Below the pieces are notes generated by a model. The model was not told the DNA's origin. It saw only the letters and a list, made by a program, of their open reading frames with translations, and made no database searches. This document shows, in pieces, positions 42,842-52,424 of a DNA stretch of 64,000 nucleotides; position 1 is the first letter of the stretch; every line of letters starts with the position of its first letter. A program made the position numbers and the translations under genes. The stretch lies in assembly GCF_008929045.1 (NCBI RefSeq), contig NZ_VFAH01000010.1:124001-188000 (forward strand), given 5' to 3'. This DNA is from Noviherbaspirillum aerium (GTDB taxonomy: Bacteria > Pseudomonadota > Gammaproteobacteria > Burkholderiales > Burkholderiaceae_D).

Positions 42842-45800
42842 ATGGCTCAGACCGTAATCCAGACCTACGTTCAAAAACTCTATCAAAACGCGCTCCTCCG
42901 GGACGGCGATACCGCCGGCGTCAGCTATTGGGCCGAGCAAGCCAACCAGGGCTTGGGTTCCATTGATATGGTGTAAAACTTCCTGAATTCCGGGGAGGCA
43001 CAGAACATCACGGCTGTATTGCGTCTGTATGACATTTTCTTTGACCGTGCAGCCGACAGCAGCGGCCTGAGCTACTGGGTTGGCATGCTGCGCAACGGCA
43101 TGTCGCTGCGCGATATCGCCGTCAACTTCAGCCAGTCGAGCGAATTTCAGACCAAGTATGCCAACGCATCGACCGCGGACTATGTGGAAGCACTGTACGC
43201 CAACCTGTTCGAGCGCGGCAGCGACGCCGCCGGTAAAGCGTACTGGGTGGAGATGATCGACAGCGGCAAGATCAACCGTGGCGATGTGGCCCTGGAGTTC
43301 TCGGTATCCGCCGAAGCGAAGTCCGCCGATGGCGCCGCTACCCGTTTCGCCGAAAGCTACCTGGCACTGCGTTCCGCAGGCACGGCCGAGCCAAGCACTG
43401 CTGCAGTGGAAGCACTCGCCAAGAAGTCACTGGCAGAGGCAATCACCGAAGTGCAGACCATCAAGGGCACAGTGCAGAACGGCATCATCCAGAACGCCAA
43501 CGTCATTCGCGACGCCAATGGCGATGGCTTGCCGGATGGGGGCACAAGCACAGTGACGACTGATGCCAACGGCAAGTTCACCATCGTGGGCGGTTATGGC
43601 GACATCGTCGTGACCGGAGGCAAGGACCTCACCACCGGCAAGACCAACGACAAGGTGCTGTCGACCACGACCAACGCCACCAATGGCAACAGCGGCGCCG
43701 AAGTCATGGTCACGCCGTTGACTACCATCATCAATGCCATCGTCAACCAAGGCGTCAGCACCGCGGACGCCGTCAAGAAAGTCGGCATCGCGCTCGGCCT
43801 GGACACCTCTGTTGACCTGCTGACATTCAACCACACCAGCAAGGCCACCGCGACAGGCGCAACCCCGGCCGACCAGAAGAATGCGGTCGCGATCAAGGGC
43901 GCGGTCGCACAGCTGACCATGCTGATGGAAAACACCGCCGGCCTGATCAAGGGCGCGGCCGGCAGCGGCACCAACCTCGATGCCACATCGATCACCGCCA
44001 GCGTCGCCAACGCCTTGGCCGACAAGATCATCACCGCAACAGCCAATGTCACCACGCCGCAGAGCACCGCGCTGGTTGCACTGGATTCGCAAGACGTGAT
44101 CAAGGAAGTCGTGACCGGCACCGCCACCAAGGTCAGCGCGGCAAGCACCACACCGCTGACATCGACCGTCGTGAGCAAGATCACCGACCTGTCGGCCGAT
44201 GCGGCAAAGATCATCAGCGCGCTGAACACCACAGTGAAGTCCACCGTCAATGCGATCAACGGCGCATCGACCTTTGATGCCAGCAAGGTGGTGGATGCGT
44301 TCTCGACCATTGCCAAGACGGAAGGCTTGGCGCAGGACAAGGTGCAGACTGCGATTACCAGCGGTGCGGAGAGCGGTAGCTTGAGCAGTGCTGCGAGCAG
44401 CTTTACTGGTAGCAATCTGGGGACTGAGATCAAGTCTTCGGTGATTGGGGAGATTGCGGGGGGCGTGAACGGTACCAGTGGCGGGACTGTGATTGATCAG
44501 GTGGTTACTGCGCCGGTTAGTTCGGGTGGTGGTGGCGGTGGAGGTTCAACAGCGCCGACATTCACGGTGACTGAAAGTGGCACAGCGCCAAATAAGACTA
44601 TTATATTTGGTGGGACTGTGACGGGTGCAGTGACTCTCACGTCCAACGGGACGAACCTTACATTCACGCGTGATGGTATTGAGGCGACGACTAAACCTGT
44701 TTTGGCAGACATTGCCGCCGGTGGCGTTCCGGCTGTTACGCTCACTGCAGCAATATTCGCTATCGCTAACTTAGCCGTAAAGTTAGCTAACAATTCCGCA
44801 ACCCTGAACGCGGTAACAACCAATGTCAGCGAGGTCATCGCCAATATTGCCAAGGTCAAGGATGCCAGCATCAGCGCCATTACCTTGACGGCTGCTGAGC
44901 TGGCTACGAATGGTGTAGCAGCCAAGCTGGCTGCGAATTCCGCAACTCTGAACGCGGTAACAACCAATGTCAGCGACGTCATCGCCAATATTGCCAAGGT
45001 CAAGGATGCCAGCATCAGTGCCATTACCTTGACTGCTGCCGAGCTGGCTACGAATGGTGTAGCAGCCAAACTGGCTGCGAATTCCGCAACCCTGAACGCG
45101 GTAACAACCAATGTCAGCGACGTCATCGCCAATATTGCCAAGGTCAAGGACGCCAGCATCAGTGCCATTACCTTGACGGCTGCTGAACTGGCTACGAATG
45201 GTGTGGCAGCCAAGCTGGCTGCGAATTCCGCAACCCTGAACGCGGTAACAACCAATGTCAGCGACGTCATCGCCAATATTGCCAAGGTCAAGGACGCCAG
45301 CATCAGCGCCATTACCTTGACGGCTGCCGAGCTGGCTACGAATGGTGTGGCAGCCAAATTGGCTGCGAATTCCGCAACCTTGAACGCGGTAACAACCAAT
45401 GTCAGCGAGGTCATCGCCAATATTGCCAAGGTCAAGGACGCCAGCATCAGTGCCATTACCTTGACGGCTGCTGAACTGGCTACGAATGGTGTGGCAGCCA
45501 AGCTGGCTGCTGATTCCGCCACCCTAGGTATCGTTTCCGACAACCAGGCTGCGGTAGTCGCGAACATCGCCAAAGTCGTTGCCAATGGCGTTACCTCGAT
45601 TACTCTGGACGGCGCGCAGTTCAAGAGTCTGACTGATGCAACAGCATTGGGAAAACTGACCGATGGTGGCGTGACGATCAGCGGAAATGTAACTGACTCT
45701 GCTGAAGCTGCCGCAATCGTCGCAGGTATTGCCGAAATTGCGGCTGGCGGGATCAGTGCCATTACCTTAACGGCTGCCCAACTGGCTACAAATGGTGTAG

Positions 45801-46867
45801 CAGCCAAGCTGGCTGCGAATTCCGCAACCTTGAACGCGGTAACAACCAATGTCAGCGAGGTCATCGCCAATATTGCCAAGGTCAAGGATGCCAGCATCAG
45901 CGCCATTACCTTGACGGCTGCCGAGCTGGCTACGAATGGTGTGGCAGCCAAACTGGCTGCGAATTCCGCAACCCTGAACGCGGTAACAACCAATGTCAGC
46001 GACGTCATCGCCAATATTGCCAAGGTCAAGGATGCCAGCATCAGTGCCATTACCTTGACGGCTGCTGAGCTGGCTACGAATGGTGTGGCAGCCAAGCTGG
46101 CTGCTGATTCCGCCACCCTAGGTATCGTTTCCGACAACCAGGCTGCGGTAGTCGCGAACATCGCCAAAGTCGTTGCCAATGGCGTTACCTCGATTACTCT
46201 GGACGGCGCGCAGTTCAAGAGTCTGACTGATGCAACAGCATTGGGAAAACTGACCGATGGTGGCGTGACGATCAGCGGAAATGTGACTAACGCTGGTGAG
46301 TTAACCACACTTGTGAGTGGCGTTGCAGAACTCGGCAACGGAAGCATCACCGGTATCGTTTCTGCGGCTGCGGCAATGTCATCAACTCACTTCGCCACCT
46401 TAGAGGCTAAGGTTCATTTAGACGCAACAGTCACCTTGGCGGATACAGGTTCAGCGATTGCAACTTTAGCTGATAGTGCAGTGAATGCAAAAATTGACTT
46501 TGTCGATGCTACGAATGACCTTATTTCTCTGACCTTGGCTCGATTAAACAATATTGGTAATGCTAAGTTGGTGGCCGGGGATGATGTGACCTTGGTCGGC
46601 CTAACTAATGGAGATTCATTATCGGCGACGAATGTTGATAAGGTCGCCACCGGAAATGTCGCTCTAACCGGCTCAGCCGCTGCAACTAAAGTCGAGGTAA
46701 CCGGGGCGACAGGCAATATGTGGCACTTTGCAGCTAATGTAGGAGGTGTCGCTAGTGCAGATGAACTTACATTCTGGAATGGGACATCTGCGCAAACCGT
46801 TACTTTGACTGGTGTCACGTCAGTGGTATTAGGGGCTGACGGTATCTTCTCACTTACAGTAGCTTAA
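42842..46867 (+). pseudogene. Giant DUF4214 exoprotein interrupted by a nonsense codon
   Basis: The gene begins MAQTVIQTYVQKLYQNALLRD at 42842, parallel to the protein at 29192, but codon 45 is TAA (42974-42976) where the paralogue has Tyr45; the frame is otherwise intact for another 1296 codons. Translation could resume only from a weak start such as TTG at 43019, losing the first DUF4214 unit. The rest holds two more DUF4214 units, the GTVQNGIIQNANVIRDANGDGLPD insert, a helical region, a glycine linker (GGGGGGGS), and then 48-residue repeats. The C-terminus is beta-like, without RTX motifs. Either a recent pseudogene, a readthrough or reversible variant, or a sequencing error. Confidence 0.7.
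44792..46290 (+). repeat. 144-bp coding tandem repeats with higher-order duplication
   Basis: Units start at 44792, 44936, 45080, 45224 and 45368, then a B unit at 45512, units again at 45818 and 45962, and a second B unit at 46106. The 48-residue unit contains NSATLNAVTTNV, EVIANIAKVKDASISAITL and AAELATNGVAAKLAA. Neighbouring units are almost identical at the DNA level, so the array can expand or contract by recombination in steps that keep the frame. Confidence 0.9.
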
Positions 46868-46942
46868 CTCTTTGAAGAAGAAGTCGGAATCGAAGTAAGG
46901 CCTGTAGTTCCTCAGAAAACTAAGAAAAGTTTTCCGTGATGA

Positions 46943-46970
46943 AGGCCGGGCCAAAAGCTCGGCCTTTTTC
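46943..46970 (+). terminator. Terminator of the giant DUF4214 gene
   Basis: AGGCCGGGC and GCTCGGCCT form a stem with one mismatch around CAAAA, followed by TTTTTC. The rest of 46868-47225 has no gene. Confidence 0.75.
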
Positions 46971-47225
46971 TTTTAAGAAATACGAATACAGTCTGAGCTC
47001 ACTTTTCATATCGAGCAGCTAAACGGTTACCCACAAAAATTGCTGATATTCGTCGAAAAGGACGAAGAATTAGAAAACCGTGAAGTACTGATGTGCTCTC
47101 GCACCCTGATAAATTTCCAAATACATAACCATCCGAACCCCACCCCAAAAAACCAAAAGTTTCACAAAACGTTGCCTTTAAGAACCGAGTCATCGTTTCT
47201 CTCAACAAGCATCAAGGCACATAGA

Positions 47226-47948
47226 ATGAATCTCAAAGCCGGACTCAGTTTTTCAGCCGCATTTCTGTTGGCGGGTTGTTCAAATATTCCCTGTCTCAAC
47301 AATCTCTGCAAAAGCAGTTCCACGCCGGAGCCGGCTCAGCAAGTGGTGCACTATGCGCCGCAAGGTCCAGTGCAGTATGTGGCCCAGAACACCCAGTATG
47401 TCGCGGATGCTTATGCGCCGGTCAGGCTGAGCGCCATTGGTTATGGCGCGGCCAGTTCGGCGGAGGGCCATACGCCTGGCCAGAGGCGCCTGCTCGCCAT
47501 GCGCGCTTCCAAGCTCGATGCGTACCGGTCGCTGGCGGAACAGGTCTATGGCATCCGCCTGACAAGCAACACGACGATCTCCGCATTGATGAGCCAGAAC
47601 GACGGTTTCCGCGCGTATATCGATGCGTATCTGCGCGGCGCGCGGATCGTGAGCGTGACGCCCATGGCGGACGGCAACTATGAGACCACGATCGAGATCG
47701 ATTTCGATGACAGGGCAGCGCGCTCCTATCTGCCGCCGGCATCGCCGCAGCAGAACATGCAGCCCGCCAGCCGCAGCTATGTGGCGCAGCCCGCGCCGGT
47801 GCATGTGGCGCCGCCCGCGGCTTCTCCCGTGATTCCGGTCTATGCGGCACAGCCGATGGGCGCGCAGCGCCGCGTCGTGGATGACGGCATCAGGGGCACC
47901 GCGGGCCCAGGCCGTGCCTATGGGACTTCCTTCTATTCCGCGGAATGA
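47226..47948 (+). CDS. LPP20-family lipoprotein
   Basis: 240 aa. The ATG at 47226 gives a lipoprotein signal with the lipobox LLAGC. The conserved part (AIGYGAASSAEGHTPGQRRLLAMRASKLDAYRSLAEQVYGIRLTSNTTIS) is characteristic of LPP20/FlgP proteins, outer-membrane lipoproteins that assemble with FlgT-type partners. The tail is rich in P, Q, A and V. The next gene, an FlgT-like protein, starts 1 base after this stop, so the two form an operon. Confidence 0.8.
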   Translation: MNLKAGLSFSAAFLLAGCSNIPCLNNLCKSSSTPEPAQQVVHYAPQGPVQYVAQNTQYVADAYAPVRLSAIGYGAASSAEGHTPGQRRLLAMRASKLDAYRSLAEQVYGIRLTSNTTISALMSQNDGFRAYIDAYLRGARIVSVTPMADGNYETTIEIDFDDRAARSYLPPASPQQNMQPASRSYVAQPAPVHVAPPAASPVIPVYAAQPMGAQRRVVDDGIRGTAGPGRAYGTSFYSAE

Positions 47949-47949
47949 C

Positions 47950-49143
47950 ATGAAGCCCGATGGTTACATGGCCGTGGCGGCCCTTGCTGCGCTGGCCTTC
48001 ACCGCGCCGGCCGTTCATGCGGCCCCGATGGAAGCGGAAGGCGCGGCGCCGCTCGACAAGGGGATCGCGTATGCGCGGCAGGCCGCTAAAGATGATGCCA
48101 GGCGGCAGCTGGCGCTGCAGCGCGGCGCCGTCGTGGTGAGCGGCGAGCAGATGACGTCGAGCGGCGAGCTGCTGCAAAGCGCCGCGGTTCGCCCGGCGGG
48201 CCAGGTGGGGCCGGCATCCACCGTGCGGGAATGGAAGAGCGGCGATGCCCTGCATGTGCTGATGCAGGCCGGCGATGACGCCGGGAGTGGCTTTGGCCTC
48301 GATGAGGATGAGGGCGGCAATGCGTCGGCCACCGCGTCGTATCGCAAGAAGGTGCTGATTACGCCGTTTCGCGTGACCAGGCCGGAGCATGTGGCGGACA
48401 TGGATGATGTGCCGCTGGGCATGTCGCGCAATCTGTACGAGAGGCTGGGGCGCAGCGGCAAGCTGCAGCCGCGGCTTGGCAAGTACGTCGTGCCCAATGA
48501 ACGGATGGGCGCGACGCCCGAGCAGACGGCTGCAGCGGTACGGCAGCTGGCCCGGGACAATGACAGCCAGTTCGTTCTTGCCGGCGAAGTGGTCGATGCG
48601 GGAACGAGCACGGTCAAGGGCTTTCTGTCTTCCACGACGACCCGCAATTTCGAGGTCCGCACCAGCCTCTACGATGGATTGACCGGCGTGCTGATTGCCG
48701 AGCGCCGCATCGGCCGGCAAGGCGAAGGCGAAGTCGGCATTGGCCGCCATCGGCCGTTTGGCAGCGCGTCTTTCTTTTCCACGGCGTTTGGCTGCGTGGT
48801 GGATGCGGTGCTGGGTTCGGCGGCGGCGGAAATGATGCAAGACCTTGCGCCGCTGCCCTTTACGGCGAGGATCGTCAGGATCGAGAACAGGAAACTTATT
48901 TTCGATGCGGGCGTGACTTCCGCGGTGCAGCCCGGCGACAAGCTCATTGCCTACAGCAGGAAACCGGAATGGGACGTGGGCGCCGCCTTGCATGGCGCGG
49001 GCGGCGTTCCGGAGTCGCCGGTGGCAACGGTTTCCGTGGTGCAGGTTCATCCGGCGTTCTCGGTGGGAGAGATGTCCGAACAGCCGGCTCGGGTTCACCT
49101 GAAGGTGGGCGACTATGTGCGGTTCGCATCATCGAGCCAATGA
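47950..49143 (+). CDS. FlgT-like flagellar assembly/surface protein
   Basis: 397 aa with a signal peptide ending near AVHAA. It follows FlgT order: an LPP20-like N-terminal part (AYARQAAKDDARRQLALQRGAVV), a middle TolB-N-like part (KKVLITPFRVTRPEHVADMDDVPLG, FVLAGEVVD) and a C-terminal SH3-like end (VQPGDKLIAYS, HLKVGDYVRFA). FlgT and FlgP build the H-ring around the sheathed or polar flagellar basal body in Vibrio. No flagellar gene is adjacent, so motility function here is inferred only from the family. Confidence 0.72.
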   Translation: MKPDGYMAVAALAALAFTAPAVHAAPMEAEGAAPLDKGIAYARQAAKDDARRQLALQRGAVVVSGEQMTSSGELLQSAAVRPAGQVGPASTVREWKSGDALHVLMQAGDDAGSGFGLDEDEGGNASATASYRKKVLITPFRVTRPEHVADMDDVPLGMSRNLYERLGRSGKLQPRLGKYVVPNERMGATPEQTAAAVRQLARDNDSQFVLAGEVVDAGTSTVKGFLSSTTTRNFEVRTSLYDGLTGVLIAERRIGRQGEGEVGIGRHRPFGSASFFSTAFGCVVDAVLGSAAAEMMQDLAPLPFTARIVRIENRKLIFDAGVTSAVQPGDKLIAYSRKPEWDVGAALHGAGGVPESPVATVSVVQVHPAFSVGEMSEQPARVHLKVGDYVRFASSSQ

Positions 49144-49159
49144 ATAAGGCGGCAGGAAG

Positions 49160-49417
49160 ATGAAGACAACGATGCGGTTGGCATTGCTATTGGGCGTTGC
49201 GGCGCTGTGCGCCAATGCGCATGCGTCGGAAAATGGCCGCACCAAGGCCAGGAAGATGACGACGAACGAAAAGCTCGAACAGCTGACCGAACGCCAGCAT
49301 GCCATCGTGCAATGGCAGGAACAGCAGCAGCGGCAATTGCAGGAAATGACGCAGAGGATGAATGCCGTGAGGGCTGCGGCGGTGGCGGGGCAGAGTCCTG
49401 CTTATTCTTATCCCTAG
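49160..49417 (+). CDS. Small secreted coiled-coil protein
   Basis: 85 aa: signal peptide (MKTTMRLALLLGVAALCANAHA) followed by a Q/E-rich helix (LEQLTERQHAIVQWQEQQQRQLQEMTQR in parts) likely to form a coiled coil. It lies 16 bases after the FlgT-like gene and probably belongs to the same operon. Its stop codon TAG overlaps the first bases of an R1 element. Confidence 0.65.
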   Translation: MKTTMRLALLLGVAALCANAHASENGRTKARKMTTNEKLEQLTERQHAIVQWQEQQQRQLQEMTQRMNAVRAAAVAGQSPAYSYP

Positions 49418-49574
49418 AGCGGATTGCAGGTGAATGGTCGGTCGCCTCGGCTTGCCCTGGGCGCACGGCAGCGTTGTTCGTCGCTGGTGTGGCCCGCCAC
49501 ACGGCACTCCTCCCGCCTTGCCCTGCACCCCAGGGCAAACCGATTCTTCCATATATCCACCTGCAATCCGCTCT
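49416..49574. repeat. MITE-like element R1, copy 1
   Basis: 159 bp, starting AGAGCGGATTGCAGGTG and ending with its reverse complement at 49558-49574. The interior is GC-rich and contains a GTGTGGCCCGCCACAC palindrome. An equally long copy lies at 56575-56733. No coding capacity. Confidence 0.75.
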
Positions 49575-49833
49575 CGAGCGTTTTCGGTTTGACTGTACTG
49601 TCGATGTGGAAGCATTTGCCCGCATTACTGCGTTGCGGGGGCGCCGAGTCCTCCTTGACACGGCCCAGCCATGTCAAGGAGCCGCGCCTCTACCCACGGA
49701 CCGGCTTGCATGCCGGTCCGGCTACGGCAGCGCAAAGCAGGGGGTGCGAAATCCTGCTTCCGCCCGCAGGCACATTTTCCCGGCCTCGTGCAGTCCAGTG
49801 AGGACGAAGGCGCCCCGGAACTTCAGCGGGGTG
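49575..49833. other. Second repeat-derived stretch, R2-like at its start
   Basis: GAGCGTTTTCGGTTTGACTG begins at 49576, directly abutting the R1 element. Further on, ACCGGCTTGCATGCCGGT (49700-49717) is a palindrome. No gene is supported. Confidence 0.4.
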
Positions 49834-52260
49834 TCATTTTTTTCCTGGACGCCATTGCATCGGGATGGGGTCGTCCTGGTGCGCTTGCGCAATCTCTGTC
49901 GCATGGCTTTCCGCGGCTGTTCTCGCGGCCAGCAGATCGTTGCTGTAGTCGGCAGGCTTGAACGCCCGGGTTTCCTCTCCGTGGGTGACCATGAAGGCTC
50001 GTTGATCATGATTCCAGATCACGGGAGGCACGCGCCTTAAACCTGGAGCGAATCGTGAAGCCGCGCGGGTGGCTGGATGTGCGCCATGATCAAGTGCGTA
50101 CTGTTCTGCAGCCAATTGCGGATTCTCATGGTCCGCATCAGAAAATTTTGTGCGCGACATTTTTCCATCCGGCCCTTTAACACCGAAGACCCAAATCTTC
50201 TCGAATGAAGACCAATGTACGCCTCGAACGATACTTTGGTACTCCGCTTTTCCTAATTTTTTGTAGAGGTGGGGATTTTCTTTTATGTTTCGCAATTCTT
50301 CTATTGCGGCCTGCACAGCCTTTTCCTTGTCGCCATACTGCTTCATCGTGAAATTTCTGGTTAGCCCTTTCAGCTCGTCTATGGTCTTGATTCGAAGTTC
50401 ACAATGGTTTTTCATGGTACGACCTTCGTCGCCAAACCACGTTAACTCGGGATAACCAGGAACGGATTCGCCACGATGTCTTTCAGGGGGCGGCACGAAC
50501 GTGCCGTTCTCGATGCTTTCAATATCTTTCTGCCTCGCGGCTCGGGCGGCAGCGTCGCTGGCGAAATTTGATAAATAATAATTTTTAGTTCTAACTGTGC
50601 TTTTTGAATTGCCTTCCGTGACGAGGTAAGTCAGCTTGTGCGTTATGCCGGTGGCACGACTATCAACGGTGGATTCTTTTAATTTTTTAATGCTCGTTCC
50701 CGCTGTTGCCTGTTGTTCAGCAGGTGGAGCGGCAATCCCGGACGAAGGCCCCGCAGCTTGGGTAGCCTGATCTTGCGCTACAGCCCCGGCGGCCAGGCGC
50801 AACCGGTGGCGCGGCGCGATCACAGTCACCTCATTGAGCAATCCCGATCCGGCGTCCAGATCCCGCAGGTATTCCAATGGAGCCATGGTTTGCGCAGATA
50901 GTCGGACACTGTCCAGCAGTACCCACTGTCTTGTCTGCGAGTCCCGCCGGAAGGCAACAAAGTGCGATCCCAGGGCGGTCATGCGTCCGGTGTGCGAATT
51001 TTCCGTGACCGTGCTGGCATGCATGAGCAGCCGGTCGGTATCAAGGTCGTCGATCTGCGCAAGGTGTTCCCAGTTGATTACTGGCCTGTCGTCCGCACCG
51101 GCGGCTGGGACATGCCTGTAGGCCGTCGTCGCAAACCCTTGTCCGTGCAGCACGCCGAGCACTGATTCCGGTTCCACGCCTCCACGCGCTATCGCGTCCA
51201 GGATATTTGCCTCTGATCTTGTCGTATTTGCCGGCCGATTCCGGAGTTCATGTTGGACGAATTGATTGAACGACACGAACGGTCCGCCCAGCATGGCATT
51301 GACCGCATGCTGGGCGCAGGATTGTTCGGTCTGCTTTTCGAGATAGTAATGCAGGCTTCCATCGGCATCGCGAATGCCGTCCTCGACGGTGAGGCGGTCA
51401 TCATGGGCGGCCGGCGCCAATTCGGGCTGCTCAATGCCAGGGGGCTCGATGACATGAATGCCGTTCTGGTGGAAGTCGCGCATTTGCGCCATGTCCAGAA
51501 TACGTGGCATTGGCATGGGTTCCGGACTGGCGGCAGCTTGCGCCTGAGGCGGGGTGGCGATTCGGCGGCGTTGTGCTGGAGGCGCTTCGGGGGGCGTGCT
51601 TCTATCGCTGCGCGGACGCGTCGAGACGGATGGCCTGCTGGTTTCCGCGTATAAATCCCTAGTCCAGGCAGCACGAGGGGGCGGTGTGGCGGACTGGCCC
51701 AATAAAGGCGGCAAAAAGTAAGCTTCTCGTCTCAAGACGTTGTCCGACTCGATGGATTCCGATTCCAATATCATGCGGGACAGCATATTGTTTTCATCGA
51801 TGTGCAGGCTCACATCCATTGTTGTGTTGCGATTGTTCACCCCGCTGTAGATCAGCTCGCGCGCACCTGCGGGGCTGGATATATCGGGGATGCCTTCCGG
51901 ATTGCGCACGACATACTCGATCGCGGGGCTATCCTGGATCCGTGTAAGGATGTCCATGATATCGCCGAGAGTCAGCCGATTCGATTCCTGTGACGGGGTC
52001 GGTTCCGCAGGTTGTACCAGTCTCATGAACGGCGGTCCCCTGAACCTGTGGGGGTTGTGTTGTGTTCCTGGGGAGGGGTCTCGTGTTCTTGGATGGGGGG
52101 ATGGCAACTGTTGCAGAACCCACATTCCATTGGCGGGTAGCCTGGCCAGGAGGTTCTGACGGCGTTGTTGGGTTGCGGCCTGTTCGGCCTCATTGGTGGA
52201 AGCGGTTTGGCTGCCCTGGATTCGGGAAGCATGGACAGACGGGGGAATGCGGGATGTCAT
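49834..52260 (-). CDS. Josephin-like cysteine protease fused to AP2-like repeats (candidate effector)
   Basis: 808 aa from ATG 52260 (a TTG at 52278 is possible). The first 290 residues are polar, proline- and serine-rich and probably disordered. Residues about 300-480 match the Josephin (ataxin-3) deubiquitinase pattern: EKQ with oxyanion Q310, C315 in SCAQHAVNAML, H433 in SHFVAFRRD and D450 in WVLLDSV; ataxin-3 has EKQ...CAQHCLNNLL, HWFTVRK and an N. From about 535 to 790 come three or four AP2-like modules (RGVHWSSFEKIWVFGVKG...AAEQYA; ELTWFGDEG...ELRIKT). Eukaryote-like ubiquitin proteases in bacteria are usually injected into host cells. No secretion system is in the window, so delivery is inference. 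Confidence 0.62.
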   Translation of the reverse strand: MTSRIPPSVHASRIQGSQTASTNEAEQAATQQRRQNLLARLPANGMWVLQQLPSPHPRTRDPSPGTQHNPHRFRGPPFMRLVQPAEPTPSQESNRLTLGDIMDILTRIQDSPAIEYVVRNPEGIPDISSPAGARELIYSGVNNRNTTMDVSLHIDENNMLSRMILESESIESDNVLRREAYFLPPLLGQSATPPPRAAWTRDLYAETSRPSVSTRPRSDRSTPPEAPPAQRRRIATPPQAQAAASPEPMPMPRILDMAQMRDFHQNGIHVIEPPGIEQPELAPAAHDDRLTVEDGIRDADGSLHYYLEKQTEQSCAQHAVNAMLGGPFVSFNQFVQHELRNRPANTTRSEANILDAIARGGVEPESVLGVLHGQGFATTAYRHVPAAGADDRPVINWEHLAQIDDLDTDRLLMHASTVTENSHTGRMTALGSHFVAFRRDSQTRQWVLLDSVRLSAQTMAPLEYLRDLDAGSGLLNEVTVIAPRHRLRLAAGAVAQDQATQAAGPSSGIAAPPAEQQATAGTSIKKLKESTVDSRATGITHKLTYLVTEGNSKSTVRTKNYYLSNFASDAAARAARQKDIESIENGTFVPPPERHRGESVPGYPELTWFGDEGRTMKNHCELRIKTIDELKGLTRNFTMKQYGDKEKAVQAAIEELRNIKENPHLYKKLGKAEYQSIVRGVHWSSFEKIWVFGVKGPDGKMSRTKFSDADHENPQLAAEQYALDHGAHPATRAASRFAPGLRRVPPVIWNHDQRAFMVTHGEETRAFKPADYSNDLLAARTAAESHATEIAQAHQDDPIPMQWRPGKK

Positions 52261-52424
52261 GGCTCTTGTCGACGTCAATATGCGTTACGCAGGGGGCCAC
52301 TAGGTGGCGGCCTGGTGTCGAAAAGTTCCATTGGGTACTACTCGACAGACATGAGTGCAAGCTGTTTCAACCCATTCCCGATCCGCTTTGTCAGCCCGTC
52401 CGGGCCGGCTCAAGCCGAAAGCGT

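Noticed and set aside
44792-46290. Regular direct repeats suggesting a CRISPR-like array
   Set aside because: The period is 144 bp with no variable spacers, and the repeats are in frame inside a coding sequence.
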